Shown here piece after piece: positions 20,114 through 29,881 of a stretch of DNA of 64,000 nucleotides (position 1 is its first letter; every line of letters starts with the position of its first letter). The stretch lies in assembly GCA_949281375.1 (NCBI GenBank), contig CASDLT010000053.1, positions 1 to 64,000 on the forward strand, given 5' to 3'. The notes below the pieces were generated by a model, which ran no database searches, had not been told where the DNA came from, and was given only the letters and a program-made list of their open reading frames with translations. Source of the stretch: an uncultured Nitrosomonas sp. Lineage in GTDB: Bacteria > Pseudomonadota > Gammaproteobacteria > Burkholderiales > Nitrosomonadaceae. The position numbers and the translations under genes were made by a program.

Positions 20114-20440
20114 ATGAATCTCAAACTTACTGGCAATCATGTGGAAATTACCGATTCAATGCGCGAATATGTTATTTCTAAGATCAGTAAAATTACACGT
20201 CATTTCGACCATGTCATTGATGTCAGCGTCATCTTATCGGTTGAGAAACTGAAACAAAAAGCTGAAGCCAACGTTCATGTAAAAGGAAAAGATATTTTCG
20301 TCGAAACCGACAGTGAAGATATGTATGCCTCCATCGACAGTCTGGTAGACAAACTGGACCGGCAAATTCTCAAACACAAGGAAAAGAATCTGGAGCGCCG
20401 AAATCACGGTGCATTGAAAGATCAGGATTTCGAGGAATAA
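20114..20440 (+). CDS. hpf: ribosome hibernation promoting factor (short form)
   Basis: A 108-residue protein of the HPF/RaiA family that binds idle 30S subunits and promotes 100S dimers or silences ribosomes. It begins MNLKLTGNHVEITDSMREYV and includes EANVHVKGKDIFVETDSEDMYASID, both typical. It lacks the C-terminal dimerisation domain of long HPF, so it is the short form. AAGGAAGG is placed just before the ATG. It lies between rpoN and ptsN. Confidence 0.94.
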   Translation: MNLKLTGNHVEITDSMREYVISKISKITRHFDHVIDVSVILSVEKLKQKAEANVHVKGKDIFVETDSEDMYASIDSLVDKLDRQILKHKEKNLERRNHGALKDQDFEE

Positions 20441-20529
20441 GAAATCATCTGTATGCCAGCGAGGCTTGGCGCCGCGTGGGCGATACATTCTGAGATTTCT
20501 TTTAGCATCTGATTGAGTTGATCTTTTTC

Positions 20530-20997
20530 ATGAATTTAATTTCGCAATTATTACCGCCATCCAATGTCATTGTCGATCTTGATGTCGCCAGTAAAAAACG
20601 GGTATTCGAGCAAGCCGGATTGTTATTTGAAAATACCAGCCAAATAGCACGCAGCCAGGTGTTTGATAGCTTGTTTGCTCGTGAAAAACTGGGATCTACC
20701 GGTCTGGGTCAGGGAGTGGCGATCCCCCATGGTCGTATCAAAGGGTTACGTGAGGCCGTGGCGGCTTTGGTAACAATGAAGGAAGCCATCCCCTTCGATG
20801 CGCCTGATGGCCAGCCGGTGAATATCGCTTGTATTTTATTGGTGCCGGAAAAGGCGACTGACAAACATCTGCAAATTCTCAGTGAGCTGGCACAGATGTT
20901 CAGTGACAAGCAATTCCGCGAAAGCATCCTGCGAAGCAAGGATGCTTCGGAAATCCATCAATTCATTGCTGAATGGGAACCCAATGTCACGAATTAG
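20530..20997 (+). CDS. ptsN: nitrogen-regulatory PTS IIA protein
   Basis: A 155-residue EIIA(Ntr) domain protein with the phospho-accepting His67 in GVAIPHGRIKGL. It has no IIB or IIC parts and so is regulatory. The MNLISQLLPPSNVIVDLDV start at ATG 20530 matches the family; an in-frame TTG at 20518 is less likely. It overlaps hprK by 14 bases, which ties it to the HprK kinase system. Complete sugar PTS components are not seen in the window. Confidence 0.94.
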   Translation: MNLISQLLPPSNVIVDLDVASKKRVFEQAGLLFENTSQIARSQVFDSLFAREKLGSTGLGQGVAIPHGRIKGLREAVAALVTMKEAIPFDAPDGQPVNIACILLVPEKATDKHLQILSELAQMFSDKQFRESILRSKDASEIHQFIAEWEPNVTN

Positions 20998-21931
20998 CAT
21001 AGCGCAGCTATTTGAGCATAAGAAGGAAAAGCTGGGTTTGAGCTGGATAGCAGGGCAGGAAGGTGGTGCCATTGAGCTGAGTGATGATGAGATTGGCCAA
21101 TCAGGACAGGGAATGATTGGTCATTTGAATTTTATTCATCCGGACTGGATACAAGTATTGAGCAGTGATGAAATTCACTACCTCAATAAACTGGAGCCTG
21201 CTTCGCTTGAAAAAAAACTCGGACAGCTCACTCAGAGTAATCTGGCGTGCCTGATTGTTGCCGATCATTCGGAAGTTCCCGACTCCATACTTCAGATGGC
21301 CAGCACCTCGAATATCCCCGTGTGGCGGTCACCTTATCCGAGTCTGGAAATCATCTGGGTGATACGGACATACCTGGGCAGCGTGTTGGCTCCTTCATGC
21401 AGTTTGCATGGCGTGCTTCTGGATGTGCTCGGAATGGGTGTATTGATCACCGGCGAAAGCGGCGTGGGCAAGAGCGAGTTGGCGCTAGAGCTGATCAGTC
21501 GCGGCCATGGTTTGGTAGCGGATGATGTCGTCGAATTACGACGTATCGCACCGGAGACGCTGGAAGGTCGCTGCCCGCCGATGTTGAGAGACTATCTGGA
21601 AGTTCGTGGACTGGGTATGCTGAATATCCGTACGATTTTTGGCGAGACGGCCGTAAGGCGCCATAAGAACATGAAATTGATTGTTCATCTGCAAAATAGC
21701 GGCGGTACCGATGCCAGTCAATTAGAACGACTGCCGCTCAGCAATCTGAATGAGAACATTATGAGTGTCGATATCCGCAAGGTGATCATTCCAGTGGCGG
21801 CGGGGCGAAATTTGGCCGTTCTGGTGGAAGCTGCGGTACGAAATTATGTTCTGCAATTACGCGGTATCGACAGTACCAAGGATTTTATTGAACGCCATGA
21901 TCAGGCCATGGGAAATGATTCAGCCGAATAG
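20984..21931 (+). CDS. hprK: HPr kinase/phosphorylase
   Basis: Phosphorylates or dephosphorylates the regulatory Ser of HPr. ATG at 20984, inside ptsN, gives 315 residues, the usual size. The Walker A motif GESGVGKS is at 157-164, followed by GHGLVADDVVELRR and the family signature EVRGLGMLNIRTIFGETAVR. In betaproteobacteria hprK is typically linked to ptsN and rpoN rather than to sugar transport. rapZ, a frequent next gene, is absent and ubiX follows. Confidence 0.95.
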   Translation: MSRISIAQLFEHKKEKLGLSWIAGQEGGAIELSDDEIGQSGQGMIGHLNFIHPDWIQVLSSDEIHYLNKLEPASLEKKLGQLTQSNLACLIVADHSEVPDSILQMASTSNIPVWRSPYPSLEIIWVIRTYLGSVLAPSCSLHGVLLDVLGMGVLITGESGVGKSELALELISRGHGLVADDVVELRRIAPETLEGRCPPMLRDYLEVRGLGMLNIRTIFGETAVRRHKNMKLIVHLQNSGGTDASQLERLPLSNLNENIMSVDIRKVIIPVAAGRNLAVLVEAAVRNYVLQLRGIDSTKDFIERHDQAMGNDSAE

Positions 21932-21991
21932 CTCTGGCTGTTAATTTTAAGATTATGTCTTGTGGCAATGTCAATTCCGGGAATTGCGCTA

Positions 21992-22612
21992 ATGATGATG
22001 AAGAATCCGCAAACAATTACGCTGGCATTGACGGGTGCGTCAGGAATGCCATACGGAATTCGATTGTTGGAACGGCTGCTGGCGGCTGATCGTCAAGTCT
22101 ATTTGCTGTACTCCCAAGTGGCGCAGATAGTCGCGCAGCAGGAAATGAACATGAGCCTGCCCTCGCGTCCGCAGGAAGCCGAGTTGTTTTTTAATCAGCT
22201 CTATCATCTGCCTGAAGGTCAGTTACGAGTTTTCGGACGAGAGGAATGGTTTGCGCCGGTGGCATCCGGATCCAATCCAGCGGATGCGATGGTGATTTGT
22301 CCGTGCAGCATGGGAGCTCTGGCCGCGATTGCAGCAGGATTAAGCCAGAAACTCATCGAGCGGGCGGCAGACGTGATGTTAAAGGAAAACCGACCGCTTA
22401 TCATAGTGCCGCGGGAAATGCCTTTTTCGACCATTCACTTGGAGAACATGCTCAAGCTTGCCCGATCTGGGGTCATCATCTTGCCTGCCAATCCAGGTTT
22501 TTATCATCATCCGCAATCCATTCAGGACATCGTGGATTTCGTAGTGGCGCGCGTTCTTGATCATCTGGGTATCGAACATACGCTGATGCCACGTTGGGGT
22601 TCTGACCGATAA
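21992..22612 (+). CDS. ubiX: flavin prenyltransferase UbiX
   Basis: Makes prenylated FMN, the cofactor of UbiD-type decarboxylases in ubiquinone synthesis. The TLALTGASGMPYGIRLLERLL start, PVASGSNPADAMVICPCSMGALAAIAAG and PREMPFSTIHLENML stretches are typical. Three consecutive ATG codons (21992, 21995, 21998) precede KNPQTITLALTG and give about 206 residues. The frame stays open to GTG 21962, but that adds a non-conserved extension. ubiD is not present in the window. Confidence 0.92.
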   Translation: MMMKNPQTITLALTGASGMPYGIRLLERLLAADRQVYLLYSQVAQIVAQQEMNMSLPSRPQEAELFFNQLYHLPEGQLRVFGREEWFAPVASGSNPADAMVICPCSMGALAAIAAGLSQKLIERAADVMLKENRPLIIVPREMPFSTIHLENMLKLARSGVIILPANPGFYHHPQSIQDIVDFVVARVLDHLGIEHTLMPRWGSDR

Positions 22613-22786
22613 CCAGAACTTCAGGTTACTCTGTCAACAAATGCTGAACATCCCCGCGTTTTGATCGGGCTGCGCTGAAACCGGATTCAGCGGTTCTTCC
22701 TTCATGACCAACTCGTCCCATTTGGCTCAATGATATCGGGCCTTACCGTTGCCAATGACCATATGGGCTTTCAGAAAGATTTACCA

Positions 22787-23383
22787 TTATTGGGAGAATT
22801 CTGGTTCGGCATGGGGCGTCTGAAAAATACCGGCTTCGGTGACGATGTAATGCATCGCGATATCATGGGGTTGTGGATGAACGCTATCGAGCCGCTGAAT
22901 TTCGAATGCAATGCCGATGGTCAACGGTAGCGGGTGATAGTTCGCTAAGGTGCGGTCAAAATAGCCGCTGCCATAGCCGAGCCGATATCCCTGCCGGTCA
23001 AATCCCACCATCGGTATGCAGATCGCATCGGGTGTGACGCTATGGGTATCGACGGGCACAGGAATGTCATACGCGCCGTTTTTCATCGGCGTATCAGGCG
23101 TCCACGTTCGAAAACATAAAGGATTGTTCTTGTCGATGACTTCGGGCAGGGCAAGCACAACGCCTTGATGTCTCAACTGTTCAGCAATCTGCCGTGGATC
23201 ATATTCGCCGCGAAAAGGCCAATAAATTCCTAACGTCAATCCTTGCGAAACGGGCAGGAGGCGTGTAAGGCCGTCGGAAATGGCCGCGCTCCAGCGTTGG
23301 TGAAGGTCTGGAGAGATCGTCTCTCGGGCTCGGATCAAACGTTGACGCTGCTGCTTTTTCCATTCGGGCACGTTATCCATCAT
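22787..23383 (-). CDS. fau: 5-formyltetrahydrofolate cyclo-ligase
   Basis: A 198-residue enzyme converting 5-formyl-THF to 5,10-methenyl-THF with ATP. The N-terminal basic helix (KKQQRQRLIRARETIS), GIYWPFRGEYDPR and the signature GFDRQGYRLGYGSGYFDRTLA are diagnostic. Its ATG directly abuts the TGA of mutY, so the two are cotranscribed. The E. coli gene is also called ygfA. It is convergent with ubiX across 174 bases that hold no gene, only an imperfect CGCTGAA / TTCAGCG hairpin at 22673-22692. Confidence 0.93.
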   Translation of the reverse strand: MMDNVPEWKKQQRQRLIRARETISPDLHQRWSAAISDGLTRLLPVSQGLTLGIYWPFRGEYDPRQIAEQLRHQGVVLALPEVIDKNNPLCFRTWTPDTPMKNGAYDIPVPVDTHSVTPDAICIPMVGFDRQGYRLGYGSGYFDRTLANYHPLPLTIGIAFEIQRLDSVHPQPHDIAMHYIVTEAGIFQTPHAEPEFSQ

Positions 23384-24505
23384 TCACAGGGAAAGCTCAG
23401 CGCTTCGAAGTTTATCATTATGAGATAACACATTCTGTTTCAGCAATGTTCTCACCGGAACAGGAATGGCGTGTTCAAGTGCCTCGATGGGGTCGATCCA
23501 GATGAATTGATTGCAAACGTCCAGCGTACTCGAAATCACGTGCAGCATTTGCGGATGGATGCGGAGTTTGAAATGTGTGAATTGGTGATTCAGCGCCGGA
23601 AGCGTGCGCGATGAGCCAATGCTGATCCCCCATTGCTGCTGGCAGTAATGATTCGTGTTGACGCCGATCTCCACCTCCGGAAAACACCATAAAGCACCCC
23701 AGATGCCATGAGCAGGTCTTTTCTGCAGCAATATTTTATGGTGTTGCATGAGGATCAAAAAGATCGCGTCCTTGCAAGGAAGCAATTTGCGGGTTTTGGG
23801 GGTTGGAAGCTGATCGACTGTATTTTCTGCATGCGCGCTGCATCCTTGTCTGAGTGGACAAAGGGTACAGGAAGGTTTGCTTCGTGTGCATACGGTAGCA
23901 CCAAGATCCATCAAGGCCTGCGTATAGATTTCCATCTCACCGTGGCAATGGTTGTCAGGTAATAATTCTTCAGCTTTTTGCCATAGCTGATTCTGAATTG
24001 AAGTATTACCGGGATACCCGCGGATACTAAAGTAACGTGCAAGAATTCGCTTGACGTTGCCGTCCAGGATCGCTTCGCGTTTCTGAAAAGCAAACACAGC
24101 GATTGCAGCAGCCGTTGAGCGGCCGATACCGGGAAGTTGCTGAATCGTTTCGCGCGTGTCGGGAAACTGCCCCTGATAATCTCGTACGAGAATGTGTGCT
24201 GCCTGATGCAGATTTCGGGCGCGTGAATAGTAGCCCAGCCCGCTCCATAGCGCCAGCACCGAATCCAAAGGCGCGAGAGCGAGACGGCGTATGGTTGGAA
24301 ATTCCTGCATGAACCGTTGATAATAAGGAATGACAGTGTTGACCTGGGTTTGCTGCAACATGATTTCGGACAACCAGATCGCATACGGATCCTGGCTTTT
24401 TTGCCAAGGTAGATGGTGTCGACCGTGGTGTTTATGCCAGTTGATTAATTGTTGCGCGACAGATGACATAGTGGGGAGGTTCGGTTGTTGCCAAGAATGG
24501 ATCAT
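23384..24505 (-). CDS. mutY: A/G-specific adenine DNA glycosylase
   Basis: Removes A mispaired with 8-oxoG. The catalytic Glu47 is in LSEIMLQQTQV, the helix-hairpin-helix in LPGIGRSTAAAI (about 124-135), and catalytic Asp148 in ILDGNVKRIL. The 4Fe-4S cysteines are Cys206, 213, 216 and 222 in the C-x6-C-x2-C-x5-C spacing. A C-terminal NUDIX-like domain (about 235-365) recognises 8-oxoG. A second ATG at residue 13 could be the real start. Directly followed by fau. Confidence 0.95.
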   Translation of the reverse strand: MIHSWQQPNLPTMSSVAQQLINWHKHHGRHHLPWQKSQDPYAIWLSEIMLQQTQVNTVIPYYQRFMQEFPTIRRLALAPLDSVLALWSGLGYYSRARNLHQAAHILVRDYQGQFPDTRETIQQLPGIGRSTAAAIAVFAFQKREAILDGNVKRILARYFSIRGYPGNTSIQNQLWQKAEELLPDNHCHGEMEIYTQALMDLGATVCTRSKPSCTLCPLRQGCSAHAENTVDQLPTPKTRKLLPCKDAIFLILMQHHKILLQKRPAHGIWGALWCFPEVEIGVNTNHYCQQQWGISIGSSRTLPALNHQFTHFKLRIHPQMLHVISSTLDVCNQFIWIDPIEALEHAIPVPVRTLLKQNVLSHNDKLRSAELSL

Positions 24506-24589
24506 AAATTGATCATCAATGGCTTGGCTTTTTATCCAGTGTTGTATCGGACAGGGATTGAGACAAAAAATGCTGAAGTGCTGTAAATA

Positions 24590-24844
24590 TCAGTCGAACT
24601 TTACTTCGTGGAATTTGGCATTGGGGTTGAGTGTCTGCATTTTTGCTAGCTCAGTCAAGTCAATATGTTGACGCGTATCGCTATCGATAACCAGACATTC
24701 CCGTTTTTCAGCAGAAGTGACGATGTCGATCGCTTTGCCCTCTATGGTCTGGCCATTCTTTAAAGTCAGTCTGACTTGATAGCCATACATACATGCTACT
24801 TCAACAAAGTCGTGCAATTCACATGAAATGTTATCTTGAGTCAT
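24590..24844 (-). CDS. rof: Rof-like Rho-binding antiterminator
   Basis: An 84-residue protein with the pattern of Rof/YaeO, which binds Rho and inhibits its termination activity: ISCELHDFVEVACMYGYQVRLTLKNGQTIEGKA, a CLVIDSDTRQHIDLTELAKM strand-turn-strand and a short acidic tail. This Sm-like fold competes with RNA for the Rho primary site. Identification rests on pattern similarity over the whole length. It sits alone between mutY and an HDOD gene on the minus strand. Confidence 0.7.
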   Translation of the reverse strand: MTQDNISCELHDFVEVACMYGYQVRLTLKNGQTIEGKAIDIVTSAEKRECLVIDSDTRQHIDLTELAKMQTLNPNAKFHEVKFD

Positions 24845-24973
24845 GGGATTTCCTCAGTTGAAAGTCACATGTTATACGATACCTCAGTCAATATGACAAG
24901 GTGATGTTCGGGCGATTCTGAAGGCAAGTGGAAGAAAAGGAGGGAGTTTGTTGCGGATGTTCAACAGGAATAC

Positions 24974-25804
24974 TCATTCCCTTTGCTTGTCAGCACCGAC
25001 TATGGTCATGACCTCAGTTGGTTGCAAATGCAGCAGTTTGGCAATGTCATCATAATCATCGGGTAATGCCGCATCGTCCCATCCATTGGCGGAATGCCTG
25101 GCCAAATTGACCGCGTAATTTACATTTCGCACCCGTTGTTGATTGGAGCAATTCGAGTCCATGACCGTCATCAGCAACTGGGGCAATTTCCATTTAACGG
25201 CGAGTTCGTACTGCAACTGATTCAACGAGAAGCCAAAAACGCTTTCTTGTGCTGTTGCGCTGCGTATTGTCTTGTCCTGTTTTTGCATGTTCTTTATTTT
25301 CAGCATGTCATCGGGCGCAAAACACCACATCAGTATTTCTGAAATGTCATGAAGTAGCGCGGTGATGCGGATTTCTTCGAAGTGAAGGTCATGCAAGCGC
25401 ACTGCCCAGTCAAATGCATAGGATGAGGCGACATGGGCGCGATGAGTGGTTCTCAATAGATAAACCAATGTGTTCATGTGATCCCGGCCAAGTATGTCTT
25501 CGACCACTGGCTTGGCTGATACTTTGTTTAAAGTCGCTTCCAGACCCAGCATCATGATCATCTGCTCAACTTCAACGACATCATGCTCCTGACAGCGGTG
25601 TTTGTGCTGTTGCAAGTATCGCAACAACTTTGCCGTCATGAGTGGATCATTTTTTACCACATGAGCAAGACTTCGTGCGTTCAAGTGTTTGTCATCCTGT
25701 TCCAGCAGGGTGATATTACGTGCCGTTTGCCTGAGAACAGGAATCTCTGTTCTAGTCAGGAAACTGACCCATTCCGATAATTTGTTTTTAGTCTTAAATT
25801 GCAT
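24974..25804 (-). CDS. HDOD-domain signalling protein
   Basis: A 276-residue protein dominated by an HDOD domain (about 5-225): PVLRQTARNITLLEQ at the start, VVKNDPLMTAKLLRYLQ, EQMIMMLGLEATLNKV and the HD-like ALLHDISEILMWCF. HDOD proteins regulate signalling or motility and usually lack phosphodiesterase activity. The start at 25804 has AGGAG 6 bases upstream; an in-frame GTG at 25849 and an ATG beside it have no such site. There is no receiver or GGDEF partner domain, and the specific role is unknown. Confidence 0.85.
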   Translation of the reverse strand: MQFKTKNKLSEWVSFLTRTEIPVLRQTARNITLLEQDDKHLNARSLAHVVKNDPLMTAKLLRYLQQHKHRCQEHDVVEVEQMIMMLGLEATLNKVSAKPVVEDILGRDHMNTLVYLLRTTHRAHVASSYAFDWAVRLHDLHFEEIRITALLHDISEILMWCFAPDDMLKIKNMQKQDKTIRSATAQESVFGFSLNQLQYELAVKWKLPQLLMTVMDSNCSNQQRVRNVNYAVNLARHSANGWDDAALPDDYDDIAKLLHLQPTEVMTIVGADKQRE

Positions 25805-26117
25805 GCTTGACTCCTGAGCTGGAATACCATGTGTTTTAAACGACATCACATTATGCGATCTTTAGATAAAATTCAGTGGTTAAGCAGCGCTGATGACGTT
25901 GCAAAAAAGGGAATGAAGCAAGCTTGATGGGGTTTTGTTACTACGCAGTGAATTCAGTACAGTGGTTTTCAGACTCCACGAGGAGGTGTCGATTTGGTTG
26001 CTGGTCGAGAACAAGCAATAGCCGTTAGGAACACAGCAACCGGGACATATCAACCCGATAGGCGACTGGTTGCTGCGCAATGACGCGATTAATCTTTAGT
26101 GTCAAATAATCCTTTTT
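25805..26117. repeat. intergenic stretch with a degenerate copy of a dispersed repeat
   Basis: A 313-base gap between trpC and the HDOD gene. Bases 26036-26065 match 27 of 30 bases at 50875-50904, in the core of the palindromic element described there; shared words include GACATATCAAC and CGATAGGCGA. A hairpin CAGCAACC / GGTTGCTG surrounds this core. The terminal inverted repeats seen in the other copy are not intact here. An open frame at 25880-26080 (minus) covers it but looks non-coding. Confidence 0.55.
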
Positions 26118-26966
26118 TTAAAAGAACAATCGCTCTAATTCGATACCGGGATCCTTTGCTCGCATGAAAGCTTCGCCTACAAGAAATGCATTGACGTGAT
26201 GTCCGCGCATGAGCGCAACATCGTCGGGGGTATGAATACCGCTTTCAGTTACGACGATTTTATCTGACGGAATCTTATCCAGTAACTCCAGGGTAGTTTG
26301 CAAGGAAGTACTGAAGGTATGCAAATTACGGTTATTGATGCCGATCAAGGGGGTCGCCAATTGCAATGCCAATTCGAGTTCGGCAAAATCGTGAACTTCC
26401 ACCAGAACGGACATATTCAGGGAATGGGCTAGTGTTTCCATTTTCTGCATTTGCGACAAGGCTTCAGCGGGTGCAGTGCGGTGTTCCAATAAAAAGGCGC
26501 TTACGATCAATAAGATACAGTCAGCATTCATGGCCCGTGTTTCCGCAATCTGGTAATCGTCAAGCATGAAGTCTTTGCGCAAAACCGGCAAAGCACAAGC
26601 GGAACGAGCTTCCTGCAAATATTCCGGACTTCCCATGAAAAACTGCCGATCCGTCAAGACGGATAGACAAGCAGCGCCATGCTGAGCATAGGTTTCGGCT
26701 ATCTCACCTGGTGAAAACGCCAAAGACTGGGTATCGGTTTCTGAAACAGGGCCGCGCAATCGTCCTTTGCTGGGGCTGGCCTGTTTGATTTCAGCAATGA
26801 CCGCTGATCGACCAGCAGTGATTTTGTCGCGGATGGCCGCTGCAAAATCGCGTGGACGGGAATTCTCCCGCGCTTCATCAAGCAGCGTGGCATACGATTT
26901 TGCAGCTTTGGCCGTCTGGATTTCCTGTTTTTTTATCGCGAGAATTTTTTCTAAAATATCAGACAT
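26118..26966 (-). CDS. trpC: indole-3-glycerol phosphate synthase
   Basis: Fourth step of tryptophan synthesis, a TIM barrel of 282 residues from the ATG at 26966. Typical features are the [16 protein letters not shown] start, the catalytic Lys in [68 protein letters not shown] and [12 protein letters not shown]. The frame extends to 27005 but the family start is at 26966. It overlaps trpD by 8 bases. Confidence 0.95.
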   Translation of the reverse strand: MSDILEKILAIKKQEIQTAKAAKSYATLLDEARENSRPRDFAAAIRDKITAGRSAVIAEIKQASPSKGRLRGPVSETDTQSLAFSPGEIAETYAQHGAACLSVLTDRQFFMGSPEYLQEARSACALPVLRKDFMLDDYQIAETRAMNADCILLIVSAFLLEHRTAPAEALSQMQKMETLAHSLNMSVLVEVHDFAELELALQLATPLIGINNRNLHTFSTSLQTTLELLDKIPSDKIVVTESGIHTPDDVALMRGHHVNAFLVGEAFMRAKDPGIELERLFF

Positions 26967-27999
26967 TGGATGATTGAATAGAGTCTTTCTGGGAAAATTC
27001 CACAAGCTGCTGAAGCTTTGTCATCGCAGCGCCACCTTCAATGGCTTGGCGCGCTGTATTGATGCCATCGTCAAGCGTGCCGGTAAGCCCAGCGGCGTAA
27101 ATGGCGGCGCCCGCATTCAATAGAACGATGTCCCTTGCCGGACCGGGCGTGTTATCGAGAACTGACATCAGCATGTCTTTGGCCTGTTCGCTATCCGCTA
27201 CCTGAATAGTATCGATGGCAGCTGTTTTCAAACCGAAATCTTCCGGTCTGATGGTGTAGGTTGTGACTTTGTCATCTTTTAATTCGCCGACATGCGTTTC
27301 ACCGCTGATCGAGATTTCATCCAGGCCATCTTTGCCATGCACGATCAGTACATGCTCACTGCCCAGTTGCTGCAGAACGTGGGCCAGTTTTTCCACCAGT
27401 TCCGCGTTGAATACGCCCAGAACTTGCCGTTTGGCATGAGCGGGATTAGTCAGAGGCCCAAGAATATTGAACAAAGTTTTTATGCCCAGTTCGCGCCGAA
27501 CGGGTGCAGCATGTTTCATCGCGGCATGGTAGTGAGGCGCAAACATGAAACCCACGCCGATGTCCTGAATGCTTCGAGCGGCTTGTTGGGGGGTTTGGTT
27601 CAGATTAACGCCCAGGGCTTCCAGTACGTCAGCACTGCCCGATTTGCTCGAAACGGATCTACCGCCATGCTTGGCGACATGAGCGCCGGCAGCGGCCGCC
27701 ACGAAAGCGGATGCCGTTGAGATATTGAAGGTATGCGCAGCGTCACCACCCGTGCCGCACGTATCCACCAGATGCGTTAGTTCCGGAACCTCGACGTTTA
27801 AGGCCAGTTCCCGCATGACTTTTGCAGCCGCAGCAATTTCTCCGACGGTTTCATTTTTTACTCTCAATCCGATGATGATGGCGGCAATCAGAACGGGTGA
27901 AACTTCGCCCTGCATGATTTGCCGCATCAACGCCACCATGTCGTCATGCGTGAGGTGTTGATGAGCAACAATGCGATGCAGTGCTTCCTGGGGCGTCAT
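26959..27999 (-). CDS. trpD: anthranilate phosphoribosyltransferase
   Basis: A 346-residue enzyme transferring phosphoribose to anthranilate. It shows the PRPP-binding [17 protein letters not shown] loop, [21 protein letters not shown] and [20 protein letters not shown]. Its start overlaps the trpG stop by 4 bases and its end overlaps trpC, so trpG-trpD-trpC is a translationally coupled operon. trpE is not in the window. Confidence 0.96.
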   Translation of the reverse strand: MTPQEALHRIVAHQHLTHDDMVALMRQIMQGEVSPVLIAAIIIGLRVKNETVGEIAAAAKVMRELALNVEVPELTHLVDTCGTGGDAAHTFNISTASAFVAAAAGAHVAKHGGRSVSSKSGSADVLEALGVNLNQTPQQAARSIQDIGVGFMFAPHYHAAMKHAAPVRRELGIKTLFNILGPLTNPAHAKRQVLGVFNAELVEKLAHVLQQLGSEHVLIVHGKDGLDEISISGETHVGELKDDKVTTYTIRPEDFGLKTAAIDTIQVADSEQAKDMLMSVLDNTPGPARDIVLLNAGAAIYAAGLTGTLDDGINTARQAIEGGAAMTKLQQLVEFSQKDSIQSSNV

Positions 28000-28589
28000 T
28001 TACTTACCTTGCCAGGTTGTTTTATGGAGTGTTGAAGAAAATTTTTCAGCATTTGATGGCCATGTTCGCTCAGGATTGATTCGGGATGAAATTGTATGCC
28101 TTCGATTGCCAGCGTCTTGTGGCGTATTCCCATGATTTCATCGTCTTCGGTCCATGCCGTAATTTCGAGGCAATCGGGTAGCGTTGAGCGTTCAACTACC
28201 AGTGAATGATACCGGGTGGCAGTGAATGGATTGGGCAAGTTCTCGAAGACTCCGACATTATGGTGAAAGATGAGCGATGTTTTTCCATGCATGAGCTGTT
28301 TGGCATGAATGACTCGTCCGCCAAATGCCTGTCCGATGCTTTGATGTCCCAGGCAGACGCCCAGCACGGGGATGTCCTGACTGAATTGATTAATGACAGC
28401 CAGTGATACACCTGCCTCATTGGGAGTGCAAGGACCCGGAGAAATCACGATGCGCTCGGGATTGAGCTCGAAAATCCTGTCTACAGTGATTTCGTCATTT
28501 CGATACACGAGGACGTCTTCACCCAGTTCAGAAAAATATTGTACAAGGTTGTAGGTGAAGGAGTCGTAGTTATCAATCATTAGTAACAT
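27996..28589 (-). CDS. trpG: anthranilate synthase component II (glutamine amidotransferase)
   Basis: A class I glutamine amidotransferase, 197 residues, supplying ammonia to TrpE (and possibly PabB). It has the [13 protein letters not shown] start, the oxyanion region [11 protein letters not shown], the nucleophile Cys in [18 protein letters not shown] and the His-Glu pair in [15 protein letters not shown]. It is the first gene of the trpGDC operon. No Trp-rich leader peptide was recognised upstream. Confidence 0.95.
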   Translation of the reverse strand: MLLMIDNYDSFTYNLVQYFSELGEDVLVYRNDEITVDRIFELNPERIVISPGPCTPNEAGVSLAVINQFSQDIPVLGVCLGHQSIGQAFGGRVIHAKQLMHGKTSLIFHHNVGVFENLPNPFTATRYHSLVVERSTLPDCLEITAWTEDDEIMGIRHKTLAIEGIQFHPESILSEHGHQMLKNFLQHSIKQPGKVSK

Positions 28590-28749
28590 AAGGATTAATA
28601 TTCTGTTTTAATTGGTTATTATTCAGTGCTGAAACTGGGAACTCCTGAAATGGGTGAACATCCATAAACTGAACGAATGAAAGTTGCCAAATTTTACCAG
28701 TTCAACGTGAAGGAGTGTTGATTCATCGCCAGCTGATTGTTTCGAGCAT

Positions 28750-28778
28750 TTGATATTGCTCCGTTAATTCAGTAGAAT
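28750..28778 (+). promoter_or_regulatory. sigma-70 promoter of the rpsF operon
   Basis: TTGATA (28750-28755) and TAGAAT (28773-28778) are separated by exactly 17 bases, a strong match to the sigma-70 consensus, 67 bases before rpsF. The transcript would start near 28785. The rest of the 256-base gap between trpG and rpsF contains nothing else I can support. Confidence 0.75.
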
Positions 28779-28845
28779 AAGCCCCTTTTCAAACCTTGCC
28801 TCATCAAAATCCTTGAGAGGCTTTACCCATAAGGAACCTATGCGT

Positions 28846-29259
28846 ATGAGACATTACGAAATAGTTTTTATTGTGCACCCTGATCAAAGTGAGCAAGTCC
28901 CTGCAATGATCGAACGCTATCGTGGCATCGTTACGGCGAAAAATGGCAAAATCCATCGTGTCGAAGACTGGGGACGCCGTCAATTGGCCTATCTGATTGA
29001 GAAAGTTCACAAGGCTCACTATGTTTTGATGAATATCGAATGCGATCAAGAGGCACTGAATGATTTGGAGCATGCGTTTAAATTCAGCGATGCGGTGCTT
29101 AGGCATCTAACACTCCGCACCAATGGTCCGGTCACAGAACCATCACCAATGATGCGTCAGGAAGAACGTTCAAGCTCTACCGGCGCGCCCAATCCCGACG
29201 CGAGCGCCGATGACTCTGAGACGGAGGATGTCGCCGAAGAAGCGAGCGCTTCTGCATAA
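28846..29259 (+). CDS. rpsF: 30S ribosomal protein S6
   Basis: S6 of the small subunit platform, binding 16S rRNA with S18. The protein begins [25 protein letters not shown], matching the family from the ATG at 28846; an ATG two codons earlier (28840) is equally near the AAGGA at 28831-28835. A long Ser/Glu/Asp-rich acidic tail (about the last 40 residues) follows the conserved VTEPSPMM region. First gene of rpsF-priB-rpsR-rplI. Confidence 0.95.
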   Translation: MRHYEIVFIVHPDQSEQVPAMIERYRGIVTAKNGKIHRVEDWGRRQLAYLIEKVHKAHYVLMNIECDQEALNDLEHAFKFSDAVLRHLTLRTNGPVTEPSPMMRQEERSSSTGAPNPDASADDSETEDVAEEASASA

Positions 29260-29261
29260 GC

Positions 29262-29567
29262 TTGGTCGCATTGGATTGTAATCAAACTATCATTTGCGGA
29301 AAAATCAATAAATTAGGCGTGTTGCGCTATTCGCCGGCAGGTGTTGCAGTGATCGAATTTACGATAGATCACCTGTCTCGCCGAATCGAAGCCGATGTGG
29401 CGAGGCAAGTGCGATGTGAGATTCATGCCATTGCCCTAGGCCAGCTCGCATTGACGATTGCTGAATTCAAAGTCGAAAGCAAGCTTAAGTTGATTGGGTT
29501 TCTCAATCGAAAGAATCAGAAGAACCCGCAGCTCGTTTTGCATGCTCAGCAGGTTGCACTTATCTAA
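29262..29567 (+). CDS. priB: primosomal replication protein N (PriB)
   Basis: A 101-residue OB-fold, single-strand-DNA-binding protein of the PriA-PriB replication restart pathway. [32 protein letters not shown] and the closing [18 protein letters not shown] are the family landmarks. The only start that keeps the N-terminus is TTG 29262, two bases after the rpsF stop, so it is likely coupled to rpsF. The position between rpsF and rpsR is conserved. Confidence 0.92.
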   Translation: MVALDCNQTIICGKINKLGVLRYSPAGVAVIEFTIDHLSRRIEADVARQVRCEIHAIALGQLALTIAEFKVESKLKLIGFLNRKNQKNPQLVLHAQQVALI

Positions 29568-29587
29568 TCAGTAAAATAGGAAATAAA

Positions 29588-29869
29588 ATGACACGATTTA
29601 CACGGCGTAAAGACAGTAAAGATAAAGAAAGAGAGAAAAAAGCCAATCGTCCTTTGTTCAAGCGCAGGAAGTTTTGCCGCTTTACCGCGGAAGGCATCAA
29701 GCAAGTGGACTATAAGGACATTGACATATTGAAAGATTTTATCAGTGAGAATGGCAAGATCATTCCCGCGCGCATTACCGGCACACGTTCCTTCTATCAG
29801 CGTCAGCTTGGCACAGCGATAGAAAGAGCCCGTTTTCTGGCGTTGCTGCCTTACACTGATCAGCATTAA
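29588..29869 (+). CDS. rpsR: 30S ribosomal protein S18
   Basis: A 93-residue S18 with a longer than usual charged N-terminus ([17 protein letters not shown]) followed by the conserved [43 protein letters not shown] and [20 protein letters not shown]. It binds S6 on the platform of the 30S subunit. rplI follows 12 bases later. Confidence 0.97.
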   Translation: MTRFTRRKDSKDKEREKKANRPLFKRRKFCRFTAEGIKQVDYKDIDILKDFISENGKIIPARITGTRSFYQRQLGTAIERARFLALLPYTDQH

Positions 29870-29881
29870 GGGAGTCGAAAC

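Noticed and set aside
22673-22692. Hairpin CGCTGAA / TTCAGCG after ubiX
   Set aside because: Possible terminator, but there is no T-run behind it on either strand.
25880-26080. 66-codon open frame on the minus strand
   Set aside because: It lies over the degenerate repeat, has no ribosome binding site and a composition unlike the neighbouring proteins.
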